Below, piece by piece: positions 15,472 to 25,883 of a stretch of DNA of 64,000 nucleotides. The notes below the pieces were generated by a model. That model ran no database searches. It worked only from the letters and a program-made list of their open reading frames with translations, and was not told the origin of the DNA. Source of the stretch: Bacteroidetes bacterium UBA1935 (GTDB lineage Bacteria > Bacteroidota > Bacteroidia > Chitinophagales > Chitinophagaceae); NCBI GenBank assembly GCA_002337045.1, contig DDFF01000003.1, positions 186,001-250,000 on the forward strand, written 5' to 3'. Made by a program: the position numbers and the translations under genes. The stretch's first letter is position 1. Every line of letters starts with the position of its first letter.

Positions 15472-16893
15472 ATGCTGCATAAAACGAAGATTATTGCTAC
15501 CGTAGGGCCGGCTTGTAACACTTATGAAAAATTGCTGGCACTGGTAGAAGCCGGTGTTAATGTATTCAGACTCAACTTCTCGCACGGCACACATGCACAA
15601 CACAAAGAAGTAATAGACCATATACACCGCATTAACATAGACTTCCCTTTCAACATAGCCATTCTGGCCGACCTGCAAGGACCTAAACTGCGCGTAGGTG
15701 ATATAGAGAATGGTGAAATGGAACTGATAAAAGGTGATACCTTCTTCTTTACCAACGAAAAACGCTTAGGGAATAAAGAAGGGGTATACATTTCTTACCC
15801 GTCCTTTCACAAAGATGTGCGCATAGGCGAAAAAATATTGCTGGACGATGGCAAGATAGAAGTACTGGTTACCGCCATTACAGATGACAACAAAGTACAG
15901 GTAGAGGTACTGACATCGGGCACATTGCTGCCACGCAAGGGTGTTAACCTGCCTGACACTAAAATATCGCTGCCTTCACTATCTGAAAAAGACCTGGCAG
16001 ATCTGGACTTCATCATCGGTCAGGAAATAGACTGGGTAGCCTTGTCTTTTGTTCGCCGTCCGGAAGATGTGCATGAGCTGCGCAAAATATTGCGCTATAA
16101 AAACAGCCCTGCCAAAATCATTTCTAAAATAGAAAAGCCCGAGGCACTGGAGCACCTGCGCGAAATCATACTGGCATCAGATGCTGTAATGGTGGCACGT
16201 GGCGACCTGGGTGTAGAGCTACCGCTGGAGCAGATACCTATGATACAGAAAAACATCATCCGCAAATGTATACACAGGGCCAAACCCGTTATCATTGCCA
16301 CACAGATGATGGAGAGTATGATAGACCGTACGCGCCCCAACCGTAGCGAGATAACAGACGTTGCCAACGCCGTACTGGAAGGTGCAGATGCTGTAATGCT
16401 GAGTGGCGAAACCGCTATGGGTAAATACCCCGAACTGGTTATTAAAACCATGGTGAGCATAATTGGCGAGGTGGAAAAAGAAGAGATTGTATATAACCGC
16501 AACCTGACACCGCAACCCCACTCTCCGTCTTTCCTAAGCGATGCGCTATGCTACAATGCCTGCGAGATATCTAAAGACATCAACGCCAATGCACTGATAG
16601 GGATGACCCAGAGCGGTTACACTGGCTTTATGCTATCCAGCTTTCGCCCGCGCTCTCCGCTGTTCATCTTTACAAAAACACAAACATTGGTCAATCAGCT
16701 AAGCCTTAGTTGGGGTGTACAGGCATTTTTCTACGCACACGAAGAAAGCCTTGATACCATCTTCAAAGACCAACTGGCTATACTGAAAGATAAAGGACTG
16801 GTAAAAACGGGCGATGTGGTTGTAAATACAGGCAGTACGCCTATCATAGACCACGGCCCTACTAATATGCTGAAGATTACGAAGGTCGATTAG
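15472..16893 (+). CDS. pyk: pyruvate kinase
   Basis: The 473-residue enzyme converts phosphoenolpyruvate and ADP to pyruvate and ATP, the last step of glycolysis. It starts with HKTKIIATVGPA, has the RLNFSHG motif, and carries the active-site block MVARGDLGVELP with the catalytic Lys in IISKIEKPEAL. The length and all domains are normal. It stands alone between the divergent two-component operon and a terminator at 16921. Confidence 0.97.
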   Translation: MLHKTKIIATVGPACNTYEKLLALVEAGVNVFRLNFSHGTHAQHKEVIDHIHRINIDFPFNIAILADLQGPKLRVGDIENGEMELIKGDTFFFTNEKRLGNKEGVYISYPSFHKDVRIGEKILLDDGKIEVLVTAITDDNKVQVEVLTSGTLLPRKGVNLPDTKISLPSLSEKDLADLDFIIGQEIDWVALSFVRRPEDVHELRKILRYKNSPAKIISKIEKPEALEHLREIILASDAVMVARGDLGVELPLEQIPMIQKNIIRKCIHRAKPVIIATQMMESMIDRTRPNRSEITDVANAVLEGADAVMLSGETAMGKYPELVIKTMVSIIGEVEKEEIVYNRNLTPQPHSPSFLSDALCYNACEISKDINANALIGMTQSGYTGFMLSSFRPRSPLFIFTKTQTLVNQLSLSWGVQAFFYAHEESLDTIFKDQLAILKDKGLVKTGDVVVNTGSTPIIDHGPTNMLKITKVD

Positions 16894-16920
16894 TTGACCA
16901 GTACACCATAGTGATATTAT

Positions 16921-16944
16921 AAAGGTTGCCCATTGGCAACCTTT
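16921..16944 (+). terminator. rho-independent terminator of pyk
   Basis: A perfect 10-bp stem (16921-16930 with 16935-16944, loop CATT) and a T-rich tail lie 27 bases after pyk. Confidence 0.8.
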
Positions 16945-16983
16945 TGTTGTTTAATTTCGTTTATACTCTTAAATCTTTCCGCT

Positions 16984-17586
16984 ATGCGCATAGTTGCAAC
17001 CATACTGCTGAGCCTTGCCACCATACAGGGCATGGCACAAAGCCTGAAGATAAATGATGCTGCGTTTGCACAACTGAACAACAGGCGTGTTGCTACCAAC
17101 AAAACAGGGATGACGATACTCGGTGCATGGGGTGCTGCCAACATAGTAGGCGGTGTAGCAGGCGCGCTTGCCTCAACAGACCAGAAATGGAAATCTTTCC
17201 ATACCATGAATGCATTGTGGGGTGCTGTGAATCTGGGTATAGCGGGCATGGGCTATATAGGTGCCAGAAAAGAAGCGGGGCAAAGCCTGACTTGCGATAA
17301 AGCATTGGCACGCTACGAAAGCAATAAACAACTGTTTCTTATAAATGCGGGATTGGATATAGCCTATATAGGTAGCGGTGTAGCATTATCTGCCTATGCA
17401 GACGACCTGAACAATTCCGACCGTTGGCGTGGTTATGGCAAGTCTATCACCATGCAGGGCATATTTCTGTTGGTGTTTGATGGCACCATGTATGCACTGC
17501 ACCAACATAACAACAAGCAGTGGTACAAACTGCTTGAAGGTGTTTGTGTAACTGGGAATGGTGTTGGTTTTAATTATACATTCTAA
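16984..17586 (+). CDS. membrane protein of unknown function
   Basis: The start at 16984 (MRIVATILLSLATIQGMAQS) gives a signal peptide; an in-frame start at 16933 lies inside the pyk terminator. The 200-residue protein has several hydrophobic, Gly-rich segments (GMTILGAWGAANIVGGVAGALA, NLGIAGMGYIGA, DIAYIGSGVALSAYA), giving about four membrane helices. Its stop abuts the panC stop on the other strand with no gap. Confidence 0.78.
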   Translation: MRIVATILLSLATIQGMAQSLKINDAAFAQLNNRRVATNKTGMTILGAWGAANIVGGVAGALASTDQKWKSFHTMNALWGAVNLGIAGMGYIGARKEAGQSLTCDKALARYESNKQLFLINAGLDIAYIGSGVALSAYADDLNNSDRWRGYGKSITMQGIFLLVFDGTMYALHQHNNKQWYKLLEGVCVTGNGVGFNYTF

Positions 17587-18432
17587 CTACTGTAGCAGCA
17601 TATTATCTATCAGCCTTATCTCGCCGATGCGGGCGGCTATCAGTGCTACCATAGGACGGCCGGCTTCGTAGTTGCTTAGCAGTGTAAGATTATCAGCATC
17701 TGCCAGAGAAATATATTCTACCTCAAAACCTTTGGCGGTCATCAGGTCATTACATTCCTTCTGTACGATGGCAAAATTGCCATCCGTCTGTTTTGTTTTG
17801 ATAGATACCAGGCATTGGTATATAATAGATGCCAATGCACGTTGCGGGTCTGTAAGGCGGCGATTGCGGCTGCTCATAGCCAGTCCATCTGCTTCGCGTT
17901 GCGTTGGGCTTATGATCATTTCTACATTGTTGCCCATTTGTCCCAGCAGGTTTTTCACTACCATACATTGTTGGTAGTCCTTCTGCCCCATAAACAGCTT
18001 ATCGGGGCGTACTATATCCAGCAGGCGGGCTACCACCTGCCCTACACCTTTAAAATGGCCGGGGCGTTTCTCCCCTTCCAGTATGGTATCCAGGTAGCCA
18101 AAATCGAAAACAGGCATCTTTTCTGTACCGTCAGGGTACATTTCAGCTACCGATGGCAGCAATAGAATGTCGCATTCTGCCTCTATGAGCATTTTTACGT
18201 CATCCTCTACAGAAATGGGGTATTTTTCAAAATCCTTCTTATCGTTGAACTGTGTAGGGTTTACGAAAATGCTGCAAACCACAATATCTGCGGCTGTTTT
18301 AGCCTGTTTTACCAGCGAAATATGGCCATTATGCAGGGCTCCCATAGTAGGCACAAAACCAATCTTCTTGTTTTCTGCACGCAAAGAAGCTATATAAGAC
18401 TGAATATCAGCAACCTTTTTAAATATGACCAT
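17587..18432 (-). CDS. panC: pantothenate synthetase (pantoate-beta-alanine ligase)
   Basis: The 281-residue enzyme joins pantoate and beta-alanine with ATP to make pantothenate for coenzyme A. The nucleotidyl-transferase motif reads FVPTMGALHNGHISLV; further blocks are FVNPTQFN and FMGQKDYQQ. The length is normal. It is divergent from the GT5 protein, the arrangement common in Bacteroidota. Confidence 0.97.
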   Translation of the reverse strand: MVIFKKVADIQSYIASLRAENKKIGFVPTMGALHNGHISLVKQAKTAADIVVCSIFVNPTQFNDKKDFEKYPISVEDDVKMLIEAECDILLLPSVAEMYPDGTEKMPVFDFGYLDTILEGEKRPGHFKGVGQVVARLLDIVRPDKLFMGQKDYQQCMVVKNLLGQMGNNVEMIISPTQREADGLAMSSRNRRLTDPQRALASIIYQCLVSIKTKQTDGNFAIVQKECNDLMTAKGFEVEYISLADADNLTLLSNYEAGRPMVALIAARIGEIRLIDNMLLQ

Positions 18433-18488
18433 ACCGTAATTTTTGCTCTTATCCGTTTATTTGTCGGGGTTGGAATATAATATTTTCG

Positions 18489-18496
18489 TAATTTTG
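18489..18496 (+). promoter_or_regulatory. -7 element of the GT5/DUF4270/glmS transcript
   Basis: TAATTTTG is an exact match to TAnnTTTG about 55 bases before the start at 18551. Possible -33 elements are TTG at 18470 (16-base spacing) or TTTG at 18460 (25-base spacing), neither ideal. Confidence 0.5.
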
Positions 18497-18550
18497 CAGA
18501 CAATTTCCGGCAAGTTTAATTTTTTTTCTTGTTTTAATCTAACATTCCGA

Positions 18551-19375
18551 ATGTCTGCAGAGAAAAAACGTGTTTTAATTGTAGCTAACGAACTATCACC
18601 TTACATTGAGTTTACAGATTTTGCTCATATACTGAACAAACTGGCAGTAAAAACTTTTGATTCCGGCCTTGAGGTACGTGTTATCATGCCTCGTTTCGGC
18701 CTCATTAACGAGCGCCGCCACCGCCTGCACGAAGTAGTACGCCTTTCGGGCATCAACGTTATTATAGATAAAGACGATTATCCATTGATAATCAAGGTTG
18801 CATCATTGCCAAACGCACGCCTGCAGGTGTACTTTATGGATAATGATGATTATTTCAAACGCAAACACGTATTCCGCGACGACAACGACGTATTCTTTGA
18901 AGATAACGCGGAACGTATGATATTCTTCTGCAAAAGTGCGTTGGAAACAGTTAAGAAATTTGGCTGGCCTCCGCACGTTATCCACTGTCATGGTTGGATG
19001 ACATCGCTGATACCTGCATACCTGAAAACTGCTTACAAGAAAGAGCCTGTTTTCGGTTATTCTAAAGTTGTGTATACTGCTCAGGACAATCAGTTTACAG
19101 AACAACTGCACCCAAGCTTTGTGAAAAAAGCACTGGTAAGCGCAGATATTAAAGAAAAAGACCTGGATATATTTAAAGACGGTACCAATCTGGCACTGAC
19201 ACTGGGCGGCAGCAAATATGCCGATGTAGTAGTACATGGTTCTGAAACACTTGATAGCGCTATTGCCGACGAAGTGAAGCCTAGCCGCTACAAAAAAGTG
19301 GTGAAATATGAAGAAAGCTGGAAAGAGGATGTAAGCTCGCTGCTGGATTTGTATAAAAGCTTAACAGAGTCTTAG
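18551..19375 (+). CDS. glycogen/starch synthase N-terminal (GT5) domain protein
   Basis: The 274-residue protein matches only the N-terminal Rossmann half of GT5 glycogen synthases (RVLIVANELSPYIEFTDFA, VRVIMPRFGLINERRHR, DVIHCHGWMTSLIPAYLK). The usual C-terminal ADP-glucose-binding half is missing; full enzymes have about 480 residues. The short form next to panC and DUF4270 is a known Bacteroidota arrangement, so it is probably not a fresh truncation. Whether it makes glycogen is unclear. I chose the ATG at 18551 because upstream codons are AT-rich leader and contain the promoter. Confidence 0.85.
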   Translation: MSAEKKRVLIVANELSPYIEFTDFAHILNKLAVKTFDSGLEVRVIMPRFGLINERRHRLHEVVRLSGINVIIDKDDYPLIIKVASLPNARLQVYFMDNDDYFKRKHVFRDDNDVFFEDNAERMIFFCKSALETVKKFGWPPHVIHCHGWMTSLIPAYLKTAYKKEPVFGYSKVVYTAQDNQFTEQLHPSFVKKALVSADIKEKDLDIFKDGTNLALTLGGSKYADVVVHGSETLDSAIADEVKPSRYKKVVKYEESWKEDVSSLLDLYKSLTES

Positions 19376-19413
19376 TATTTCTTTTATCACTTTCGCTGAA
19401 AATAACTACCAAG

Positions 19414-20811
19414 TTGAAAAACAATTTATTGAACCTTGCAACTGCAGTATTGGTATCAGGCATTGCTATCAGTACTACAGGTTGTAAGGAAGATACTATA
19501 TTGAAAGCAGGCATAGCGCCCGCTTCTGATAATATTTTTGTCAACGCCATAGGCGATACACTGACAATTAATGCCACTACGGTAGAGGACGACTCTACCG
19601 CTACAGGCTTTACCCCAACTTCCACCAATGTTATTCACGGGCTTGGTACCAGCAACGATGCGTTTTTTGGCAGAACCAATCTGGGCATCTATATGCAGCT
19701 CATACCGACAGCTGCTAATCTCTCGTTGCCATCAACACCAGACTCTGCGGTTTTGATACTGCCCTACACAGGCTTTAGCTGGGGCGATACTACCAACCAG
19801 AATGCAATTGAAGAGTTTGCAGTATATCGTGTAACTGAAGACATGAGCAAAGACACGGCATACTACAGCAAACAATACAAAGCAGTAGACTGGAGCAATC
19901 AGCTGAATGAATCTAACAGCATCAATCTTTACAGGCTGAGAGATTCTGTAAAAGTTGGTGGCAGCAATAGGGCTCCGCATCTGCGCCTGAAGCTGAAGAC
20001 GGCTTTCATGAACGAATTGCTGACGATTGCAAAAAATGCAAACAGCAACGCAGACTTCATCAATGCTATGAAAGGTATTTATATTGTTGCGAAGGACACC
20101 AACAACAATATCATAAAAACAATACCATACTTCTACCTGTCGGGTTCTTCAGACTATTCTAGGGCAGGCATTGCATTTTACTACAACGAAAACGGCAATA
20201 CATTGCCGGATAAGGTTTCAACCAACTTCCTGAATTATACAACCAGCAGTTGTGCGCACTTCAACCGCATTACCCGCAACTACAACGGCTACCCTGCTTA
20301 TCCTTTCGTAAAACACCTGACAGGTCAGAAATCAGACTCTATCGTACTGTTGCAAAACGAACCGGGCGCTGCTATAGATATCAGAGTACCTTACATCAAA
20401 TATCTGCCAAAAGCTATTATCAATAAGGCACAACTGGTTATTACGCGCGTCAGCATTGCAGGCGATGCTGATGCTGATAAAATGACCGAACCAACCAAAC
20501 TGTTTCCGGTAGGTGTTGATGCCAGTGGCAAAGCTTATACTATTCAAGACCTTTATCCTTCGGGCGAAACAGGACCACTTGATTTTATAGATGGTGTAAA
20601 ACGCACTGTTACCATCAATGGCATCACTGTTTCTCAATGGTATATCAACATACCAAGAGAAGTGCAGAAAGCTATTATCAATCAGGTAGATGAATTACAT
20701 TTACGTATTAATGGTACGGTGACATACCCGGCAGCATACAGAATGATAGCAGGTGGCAAGCACAGTACTTATAAAATACGTTTGAACATAACTTATTCTC
20801 AAGTCAACTAA
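19414..20811 (+). CDS. DUF4270 lipoprotein
   Basis: The 465-residue protein starts at a TTG (19414) and has a lipoprotein signal with a Cys after ISTTG (about residue 24). The body is beta-rich (RTNLGIYMQLIPTAANLSLPSTPDSAVLILPY, LTINGT-type strands) as in the DUF4270 family of Bacteroidota outer-membrane proteins. Its function is unknown. It is placed between the GT5 protein and glmS, an order conserved in the phylum, with 15 bases to glmS, so it is probably co-transcribed. Confidence 0.85.
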   Translation: MKNNLLNLATAVLVSGIAISTTGCKEDTILKAGIAPASDNIFVNAIGDTLTINATTVEDDSTATGFTPTSTNVIHGLGTSNDAFFGRTNLGIYMQLIPTAANLSLPSTPDSAVLILPYTGFSWGDTTNQNAIEEFAVYRVTEDMSKDTAYYSKQYKAVDWSNQLNESNSINLYRLRDSVKVGGSNRAPHLRLKLKTAFMNELLTIAKNANSNADFINAMKGIYIVAKDTNNNIIKTIPYFYLSGSSDYSRAGIAFYYNENGNTLPDKVSTNFLNYTTSSCAHFNRITRNYNGYPAYPFVKHLTGQKSDSIVLLQNEPGAAIDIRVPYIKYLPKAIINKAQLVITRVSIAGDADADKMTEPTKLFPVGVDASGKAYTIQDLYPSGETGPLDFIDGVKRTVTINGITVSQWYINIPREVQKAIINQVDELHLRINGTVTYPAAYRMIAGGKHSTYKIRLNITYSQVN

Positions 20812-20826
20812 AACATTGTACTACTT

Positions 20827-22665
20827 ATGTGTGGTATTGTTGGATATATAGGCACTAAAGAGGCATTTCCTATTCTGCTGAAAGGGCTGAAACGCCTTGA
20901 ATACAGGGGTTATGACAGTGCCGGCATTGCGTTGCTGAATGGCGACCTGACTGTATATAAAAAAGCAGGCAAGGTTAGCGAACTGGAAAAAGTAACCGAC
21001 GGACAAAAGCTGAATGCAACAATAGGCATAGGCCATACCCGCTGGGCTACACACGGTGAGCCCAACGACCGTAATGCCCACCCTCACCTGTCTCAGTCGG
21101 GCAATCTTGCCATCATCCACAATGGTATTATAGAAAACTATGCGGCTATTAAAGAAGAGCTGCAAAAACGCGGATATACTTTCCATTCAGATACAGATAC
21201 CGAAGTATTGGTAAACCTGATAGAAGAAGTTTGGAAGCAAGATAAAAGCACACTGGAAGATGCAGTACGTGTAGCACTAAACGAAGTTGTAGGTGCATAC
21301 GCTATTGTTGTAATAGACAAAGACAATCCTAACCAGCTGATAGCTGCCCGCAAAGGTAGCCCGTTGGTAATAGGTGTTGGCGATGACGAATTCTTCATTG
21401 CATCAGATGCTTCACCTATCATTGAATACACCAAGAACGTGGTGTATCTGGACGATCAGGAATATGGTGTAGTAAACCGCGATGGTAGCTTTACCATCAA
21501 AACACTGGGCAATATCAAGAAATCTCCTGCCATCAAAACGCTGGAAATGAGCCTTGAAGCCATTGAAAAAGGTGGCTTTGAGCACTTCATGCTGAAGGAA
21601 ATATACGAACAGCCTAAAGCAATAGAAGACAGCCTGCGCGGACGCATGAACGCACAACAAGGCTGGATAAAACTGGGTGGCCTCAGCGAATACATCAATC
21701 GTATTGATAATGCTAAGCGCTTCCTTGTTACGGCATGCGGTACATCATGGCACAGCGGCCTTATCGGCGAATACCTGATTGAAGACCTGGCACGTGTACC
21801 TGTAGAGGTAGAATATGCATCTGAGTTCCGCTACCGCAATCCGGTTATTAACGAGAGCGATGTTGTTATAGCCATCTCACAATCGGGCGAAACAGCTGAT
21901 ACCTTGGCTGCTATAGAACTGGCTAAAGAAAGGCAGGCGCTGATATATGGCATCTGCAATGTGATAGGTTCTTCTATAGCACGTACATCTCATGCAGGTT
22001 CTTACACACACGCAGGCCCTGAAATAGGCGTGGCATCAACAAAAGCATTCTCTACACAGATATGTATGCTGACGCTGATTGCCCTGCAGATAGCACAGCA
22101 AAAAGGCACGGTATCTACATCTAAACTGCGTGAGATACTGTACGAGCTGGAGAACATACCGAAGAAGATAGAAGAAACACTGAAACTGGATGCGCAGATA
22201 AAAGAACTGGCAGCTATCTACAAAGATGCTACCAACTTCCTGTATCTGGGCCGTGGTTACAACTTCCCTGTTGCACTGGAAGGTGCGCTGAAGCTGAAAG
22301 AAATATCTTACATACACGCAGAAGGCTACCCTGCTGCCGAAATGAAACATGGCCCTATCGCACTGATAGACGAAGAAATGCCTGTTGTTTTCCTTGCTAC
22401 CAACCACAGCGCGTACGAGAAGATAGTATCAAACGTACAAGAGGTGAAAGCACGCAAGGGTAAAATTATTGCCGTTGTAAATAAAGGCGATACACAAATA
22501 CGTGCGCTGGCAGACCACATAATAGAAGTACCTGAAACAGAAGAAATACTGTCGCCACTGGTAACTATTGTACCACTGCAATTGCTGGCATACCACATTG
22601 CCATCCTGCGCGGATGCAATGTAGACCAGCCACGCAACCTTGCAAAATCAGTAACTGTTGAGTAA
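20827..22665 (+). CDS. glmS: glucosamine-fructose-6-phosphate aminotransferase
   Basis: The 612-residue enzyme makes glucosamine-6-phosphate from fructose-6-phosphate and glutamine, the first step to UDP-GlcNAc and cell wall. The nucleophile is Cys2 (MCGIVGYIG); the glutaminase domain has GHTRWATHGEP. Two SIS domains follow (CGTSWHSG, SQSGETADT; GRGYNFPVALEGALKLKE) and the end DQPRNLAKSVTVE is standard. Confidence 0.98.
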   Translation: MCGIVGYIGTKEAFPILLKGLKRLEYRGYDSAGIALLNGDLTVYKKAGKVSELEKVTDGQKLNATIGIGHTRWATHGEPNDRNAHPHLSQSGNLAIIHNGIIENYAAIKEELQKRGYTFHSDTDTEVLVNLIEEVWKQDKSTLEDAVRVALNEVVGAYAIVVIDKDNPNQLIAARKGSPLVIGVGDDEFFIASDASPIIEYTKNVVYLDDQEYGVVNRDGSFTIKTLGNIKKSPAIKTLEMSLEAIEKGGFEHFMLKEIYEQPKAIEDSLRGRMNAQQGWIKLGGLSEYINRIDNAKRFLVTACGTSWHSGLIGEYLIEDLARVPVEVEYASEFRYRNPVINESDVVIAISQSGETADTLAAIELAKERQALIYGICNVIGSSIARTSHAGSYTHAGPEIGVASTKAFSTQICMLTLIALQIAQQKGTVSTSKLREILYELENIPKKIEETLKLDAQIKELAAIYKDATNFLYLGRGYNFPVALEGALKLKEISYIHAEGYPAAEMKHGPIALIDEEMPVVFLATNHSAYEKIVSNVQEVKARKGKIIAVVNKGDTQIRALADHIIEVPETEEILSPLVTIVPLQLLAYHIAILRGCNVDQPRNLAKSVTVE

Positions 22666-22725
22666 TAAAAGCATGCAAATGCCTATATTGCGAACCATTA
22701 AATAATTAGTAAACACAACATAAAA

Positions 22726-23979
22726 ATGCCTTATTTATTCACTTCAGAGTCGGTATCAGAAGGACATCCGGATAAAGTAGCGGACCAGATATCAGACGCA
22801 TTAGTAGATAACTTCCTTGCATGGGATTCGAATTCTAAAATTGCCTGCGAAACACTGGTAACAACAGGACAGGTAATACTGGCGGGCGAAGTGAAATGTA
22901 ATACATATATCGACGCTCAAAGCATTGCACGCGATGTGATAACTAAAATTGGTTATACCAAAAGCGAATATATGTTTGAGGCTAACTCTTGCGGTGTGCT
23001 TTCTGCCATCCACGAGCAGTCTCCAGACATCAACCAAGGTGTAGACAAAAAGAAGAAAGAAGACCAAGGTGCCGGCGACCAGGGTATGATGTTTGGCTAC
23101 GCTACAAACGAAACAGCCAACTATATGCCACTGGCATTGGATATGGCTCATGCGCTGCTGCGCGAGCTGTCTGCCATCCGTCGCGAAGGTAAGCAAATGA
23201 AATACCTGCGCCCTGATGCTAAAAGCCAGGTGACACTTGAGTATAGCGACGACAACAAACCTGTTCGTATCGATACTATCGTTATATCTACACAGCACGA
23301 TGATTTTGCTGAAGAGAAGAAAATGCAGGAAACAATCAAAAAAGATGTACTGAACATTCTGATACCTCGCGTTATGAAGATGTATCCTCAGTACAAATCT
23401 TTGTTCAACAATAAAATCAACTACCACATCAACCCAACGGGTAAGTTTGTGATAGGTGGCCCACACGGCGATACAGGCCTTACAGGCCGTAAAATCATCG
23501 TAGACACTTATGGTGGTAAAGGTGCACATGGTGGTGGCGCATTCAGCGGTAAAGACCCTAGTAAGGTAGATCGTTCGGCTGCATATGCTACACGCCACAT
23601 TGCTAAAAACCTGGTAGCTGCAGGTGTGTGCGACGAAGTATTGGTACAGGTATCATACGCTATTGGTGTTGCAAAACCAATGGGTATATATGTAAATACT
23701 TATGGTACTGCAAAAGTAAAAATGACTGATGGCCAGATAGCTAAACTGGTTGAGGAAGTATTTGACATGCGCCCTTACTTTATAGAGCAGCGCCTGAAAC
23801 TGCGCCAGCCTATGTATAGCGAGTGTGCCGCATATGGCCACATGGGCCGCGAATCTCAGATAGTAACGAAAACCTTTAAATCTGCAGATGGCAAAACGAA
23901 AAACGTAAAAGTGGAACTCTTTACATGGGAGAAACTGGACTACGTTGCTAAGGTTAAAAAAGCCTTCAAGTTGAAATAA
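22726..23979 (+). CDS. metK: S-adenosylmethionine synthetase
   Basis: The 417-residue enzyme makes SAM from methionine and ATP. Diagnostic blocks are [27 protein letters not shown] and [19 protein letters not shown]. It follows glmS by 60 bases with no terminator between, so read-through is possible. A strong terminator follows. Confidence 0.98.
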   Translation: MPYLFTSESVSEGHPDKVADQISDALVDNFLAWDSNSKIACETLVTTGQVILAGEVKCNTYIDAQSIARDVITKIGYTKSEYMFEANSCGVLSAIHEQSPDINQGVDKKKKEDQGAGDQGMMFGYATNETANYMPLALDMAHALLRELSAIRREGKQMKYLRPDAKSQVTLEYSDDNKPVRIDTIVISTQHDDFAEEKKMQETIKKDVLNILIPRVMKMYPQYKSLFNNKINYHINPTGKFVIGGPHGDTGLTGRKIIVDTYGGKGAHGGGAFSGKDPSKVDRSAAYATRHIAKNLVAAGVCDEVLVQVSYAIGVAKPMGIYVNTYGTAKVKMTDGQIAKLVEEVFDMRPYFIEQRLKLRQPMYSECAAYGHMGRESQIVTKTFKSADGKTKNVKVELFTWEKLDYVAKVKKAFKLK

Positions 23980-24000
23980 GTTTATCTTATTGAATAAACT

Positions 24001-24030
24001 AAAATCCCCTCAGCTAGCTGAGGGGATTTT
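24001..24030 (+). terminator. rho-independent terminator of metK
   Basis: A perfect 30-base palindrome (24001-24030) followed by a T run lies 22 bases after metK. Confidence 0.9.
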
Positions 24031-24066
24031 TTTATGTACATTGACCTAATAGAGAATGCATAAAAA

Positions 24067-24091
24067 AACGGGGATGTTGTGCATCCCCGTT
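24067..24091 (-). terminator. terminator of the GEVED gene
   Basis: A 10-bp stem (24067-24076 with 24082-24091) is followed on the minus strand by a run of seven T, just past the stop at 24114. Confidence 0.85.
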
Positions 24092-24113
24092 AATAATATA
24101 AATCAAATGGTAT

Positions 24114-25613
24114 TTACTCTTTATTCAGCTTGATGACATTGGTATGCTTATCATCAGTGTACTTAAGGATGTATACACCTGCAGGCAGGCTTTCTATACC
24201 TATTTCTTTTACTTCTCCGTCCATTTGTTCGTTCTTCATAACACGACCTGCCAGATCAGAAATTTCAACATAACCCATACCCTGTTTCAGACCTTTCATA
24301 ACACGTAGTGTTACTTTGTCTTTTACAGGATTAGGGAATGCTTGTATTTTGAATTCTTTTATTTCTCCTATCGGCGTTATACCTGTACCAGGCTGCGTCA
24401 GGAATGAATCAAGCCCCCAAGGAGAATATGGTGTTGGAGTACAACGTGCACGAAGGAAGAAATACAATTCTGTACCCGGTGCCAAACCAGACAGGAATAT
24501 GCTGGTAGCAGTTGTAATAGTACCCCTTATCGGAGTCATAGTATCAGAACGCATTGCGTATTCATAATCCACTACACTTGGCACTGGATTCCAGCTTGCA
24601 ATTGCAGATGTACTTGTGACATAAGATATTGTTACTTTAGGTGTGTAACAACATTTTGGAGTTGTAAATGAATCCAGCCTCCAAGGAGAATAGCCCCAGT
24701 TGAATGAAGAATTACCTACTGTATCGCAGATGCTACGCACCCAGTAATAGTATTTTGTATCACATTCCAAACTCTTGATAGTAGCATTTACAGTAGCTGT
24801 GTCAGGCAGTTCAATAAATGTTTTATCTGTGTACCAATAACCATAAGATGTTGGCGGTGTATTTGTAGTGCTGATAGTATACTCGTAGAACAATGCTGTA
24901 GGATGCGCTTTCCAGTTGATTGTAGCTGTGTTGTAAGTCAAGTTAGTTGTTGGCTGAGACTTAGGAGGCAAACATGGGTTAATAACCTCAAAGTCATAGT
25001 CTTCTACCTCACCCCATTGGAAAGACAGAGCCGCACAAGGATCAAAGTTAGTTGGAGGGAATGGAGGGTTCTGACCATTACGTGTACCTGCACGTACGCG
25101 CATACGTGTTAAACCGTTTTTTGCAGCCAATGGCACCATAACAGCTTTTGTTGTTGAACAACAAACGAAAAGCAGGTCTGTGTTAACTATAAGTTCTCCG
25201 TTTGGATTACCTGAAGAATTTAAGGTATTTTCAAAAGTATCATTCTGATTCCAGTCTACCCAGATACAAATACGATAAGGGTATAATGTAGTTGCAGGGC
25301 TAGGTACCTCTACAGTGTATGTAACAGTACTACCCGCATTTGCGATGGCTTTATTTGAAGCAACTGTATTAGTATAATCTGTATAGCCGGTAGCAGAGTT
25401 ACATGTATTGTTTGTGTTGCTGATGTTTTGCACAGCACCTGCAGTTGTCACCTTGTTGATGCGCAAACCCTGCGTTAGGGGCGTAGTTCCCTGACAATTA
25501 CCATTTGTACCTGCTACAGGTATACAATACTGTGCAACAGCAACCTGCGATAATAACAGCATACTTGCTGCAGCAAATACTTTTTTGATTTTCGGGTACA
25601 GTTTAATATTCAT
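24114..25613 (-). CDS. GEVED-domain T9SS cargo protein with fibronectin III repeats
   Basis: The 499-residue protein has a signal peptide (ending AVAQ). A Cys-containing GEVED domain follows, with IWVDWNQND at about 117-125 and QWGEVEDYDFEV at about 199-210. Two fibronectin type III domains come next (about 215-310 and 320-405; PTTNLTYNTATINWKA and KVTISYVTSTSAIASWNPV). The C-terminal 80 residues are a type A T9SS sorting domain (AFPNPVKDKVTLRV, GVYILKYTDDKHTNVIKL). It should be exported by the type IX system and attached to the surface. It lies beside two related proteins, each with its own terminator. Confidence 0.9.
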   Translation of the reverse strand: MNIKLYPKIKKVFAAASMLLLSQVAVAQYCIPVAGTNGNCQGTTPLTQGLRINKVTTAGAVQNISNTNNTCNSATGYTDYTNTVASNKAIANAGSTVTYTVEVPSPATTLYPYRICIWVDWNQNDTFENTLNSSGNPNGELIVNTDLLFVCCSTTKAVMVPLAAKNGLTRMRVRAGTRNGQNPPFPPTNFDPCAALSFQWGEVEDYDFEVINPCLPPKSQPTTNLTYNTATINWKAHPTALFYEYTISTTNTPPTSYGYWYTDKTFIELPDTATVNATIKSLECDTKYYYWVRSICDTVGNSSFNWGYSPWRLDSFTTPKCCYTPKVTISYVTSTSAIASWNPVPSVVDYEYAMRSDTMTPIRGTITTATSIFLSGLAPGTELYFFLRARCTPTPYSPWGLDSFLTQPGTGITPIGEIKEFKIQAFPNPVKDKVTLRVMKGLKQGMGYVEISDLAGRVMKNEQMDGEVKEIGIESLPAGVYILKYTDDKHTNVIKLNKE

Positions 25614-25834
25614 ACTATCTGCGTTTGCGGATTTTATCTTAAAACTTAATCTTTAAAGTTAGCACTAATAGCAATGATAATAAAAAAAAGTTAATTCTCA
25701 AAGCTACCTGTTTGCATGTATTTTTTCACACAAACACAAACAATGCTGATAGATAGACGATTATTAATCAGAAAGCGTTTGGAGGTCCTTTCCCTGTAGC
25801 GGATAATTAATCTGATTTTAATGTATGCAGCAAT

Positions 25835-25864
25835 AAAAACAGCCGGGCAATGCCGGCTGTTTTT
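25835..25864. terminator. terminator of the FN3 gene at 25884
   Basis: A 12-bp stem (25835-25846 with 25853-25864) with A and T tails lies 20 bases past the minus-strand stop. Confidence 0.85.
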
Positions 25865-25883
25865 GAATAAACTGAAACAGAAA

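Noticed and set aside
22801..23598. 265-codon minus-strand frame opposite metK
   Set aside because: Antisense shadow of a highly conserved gene.
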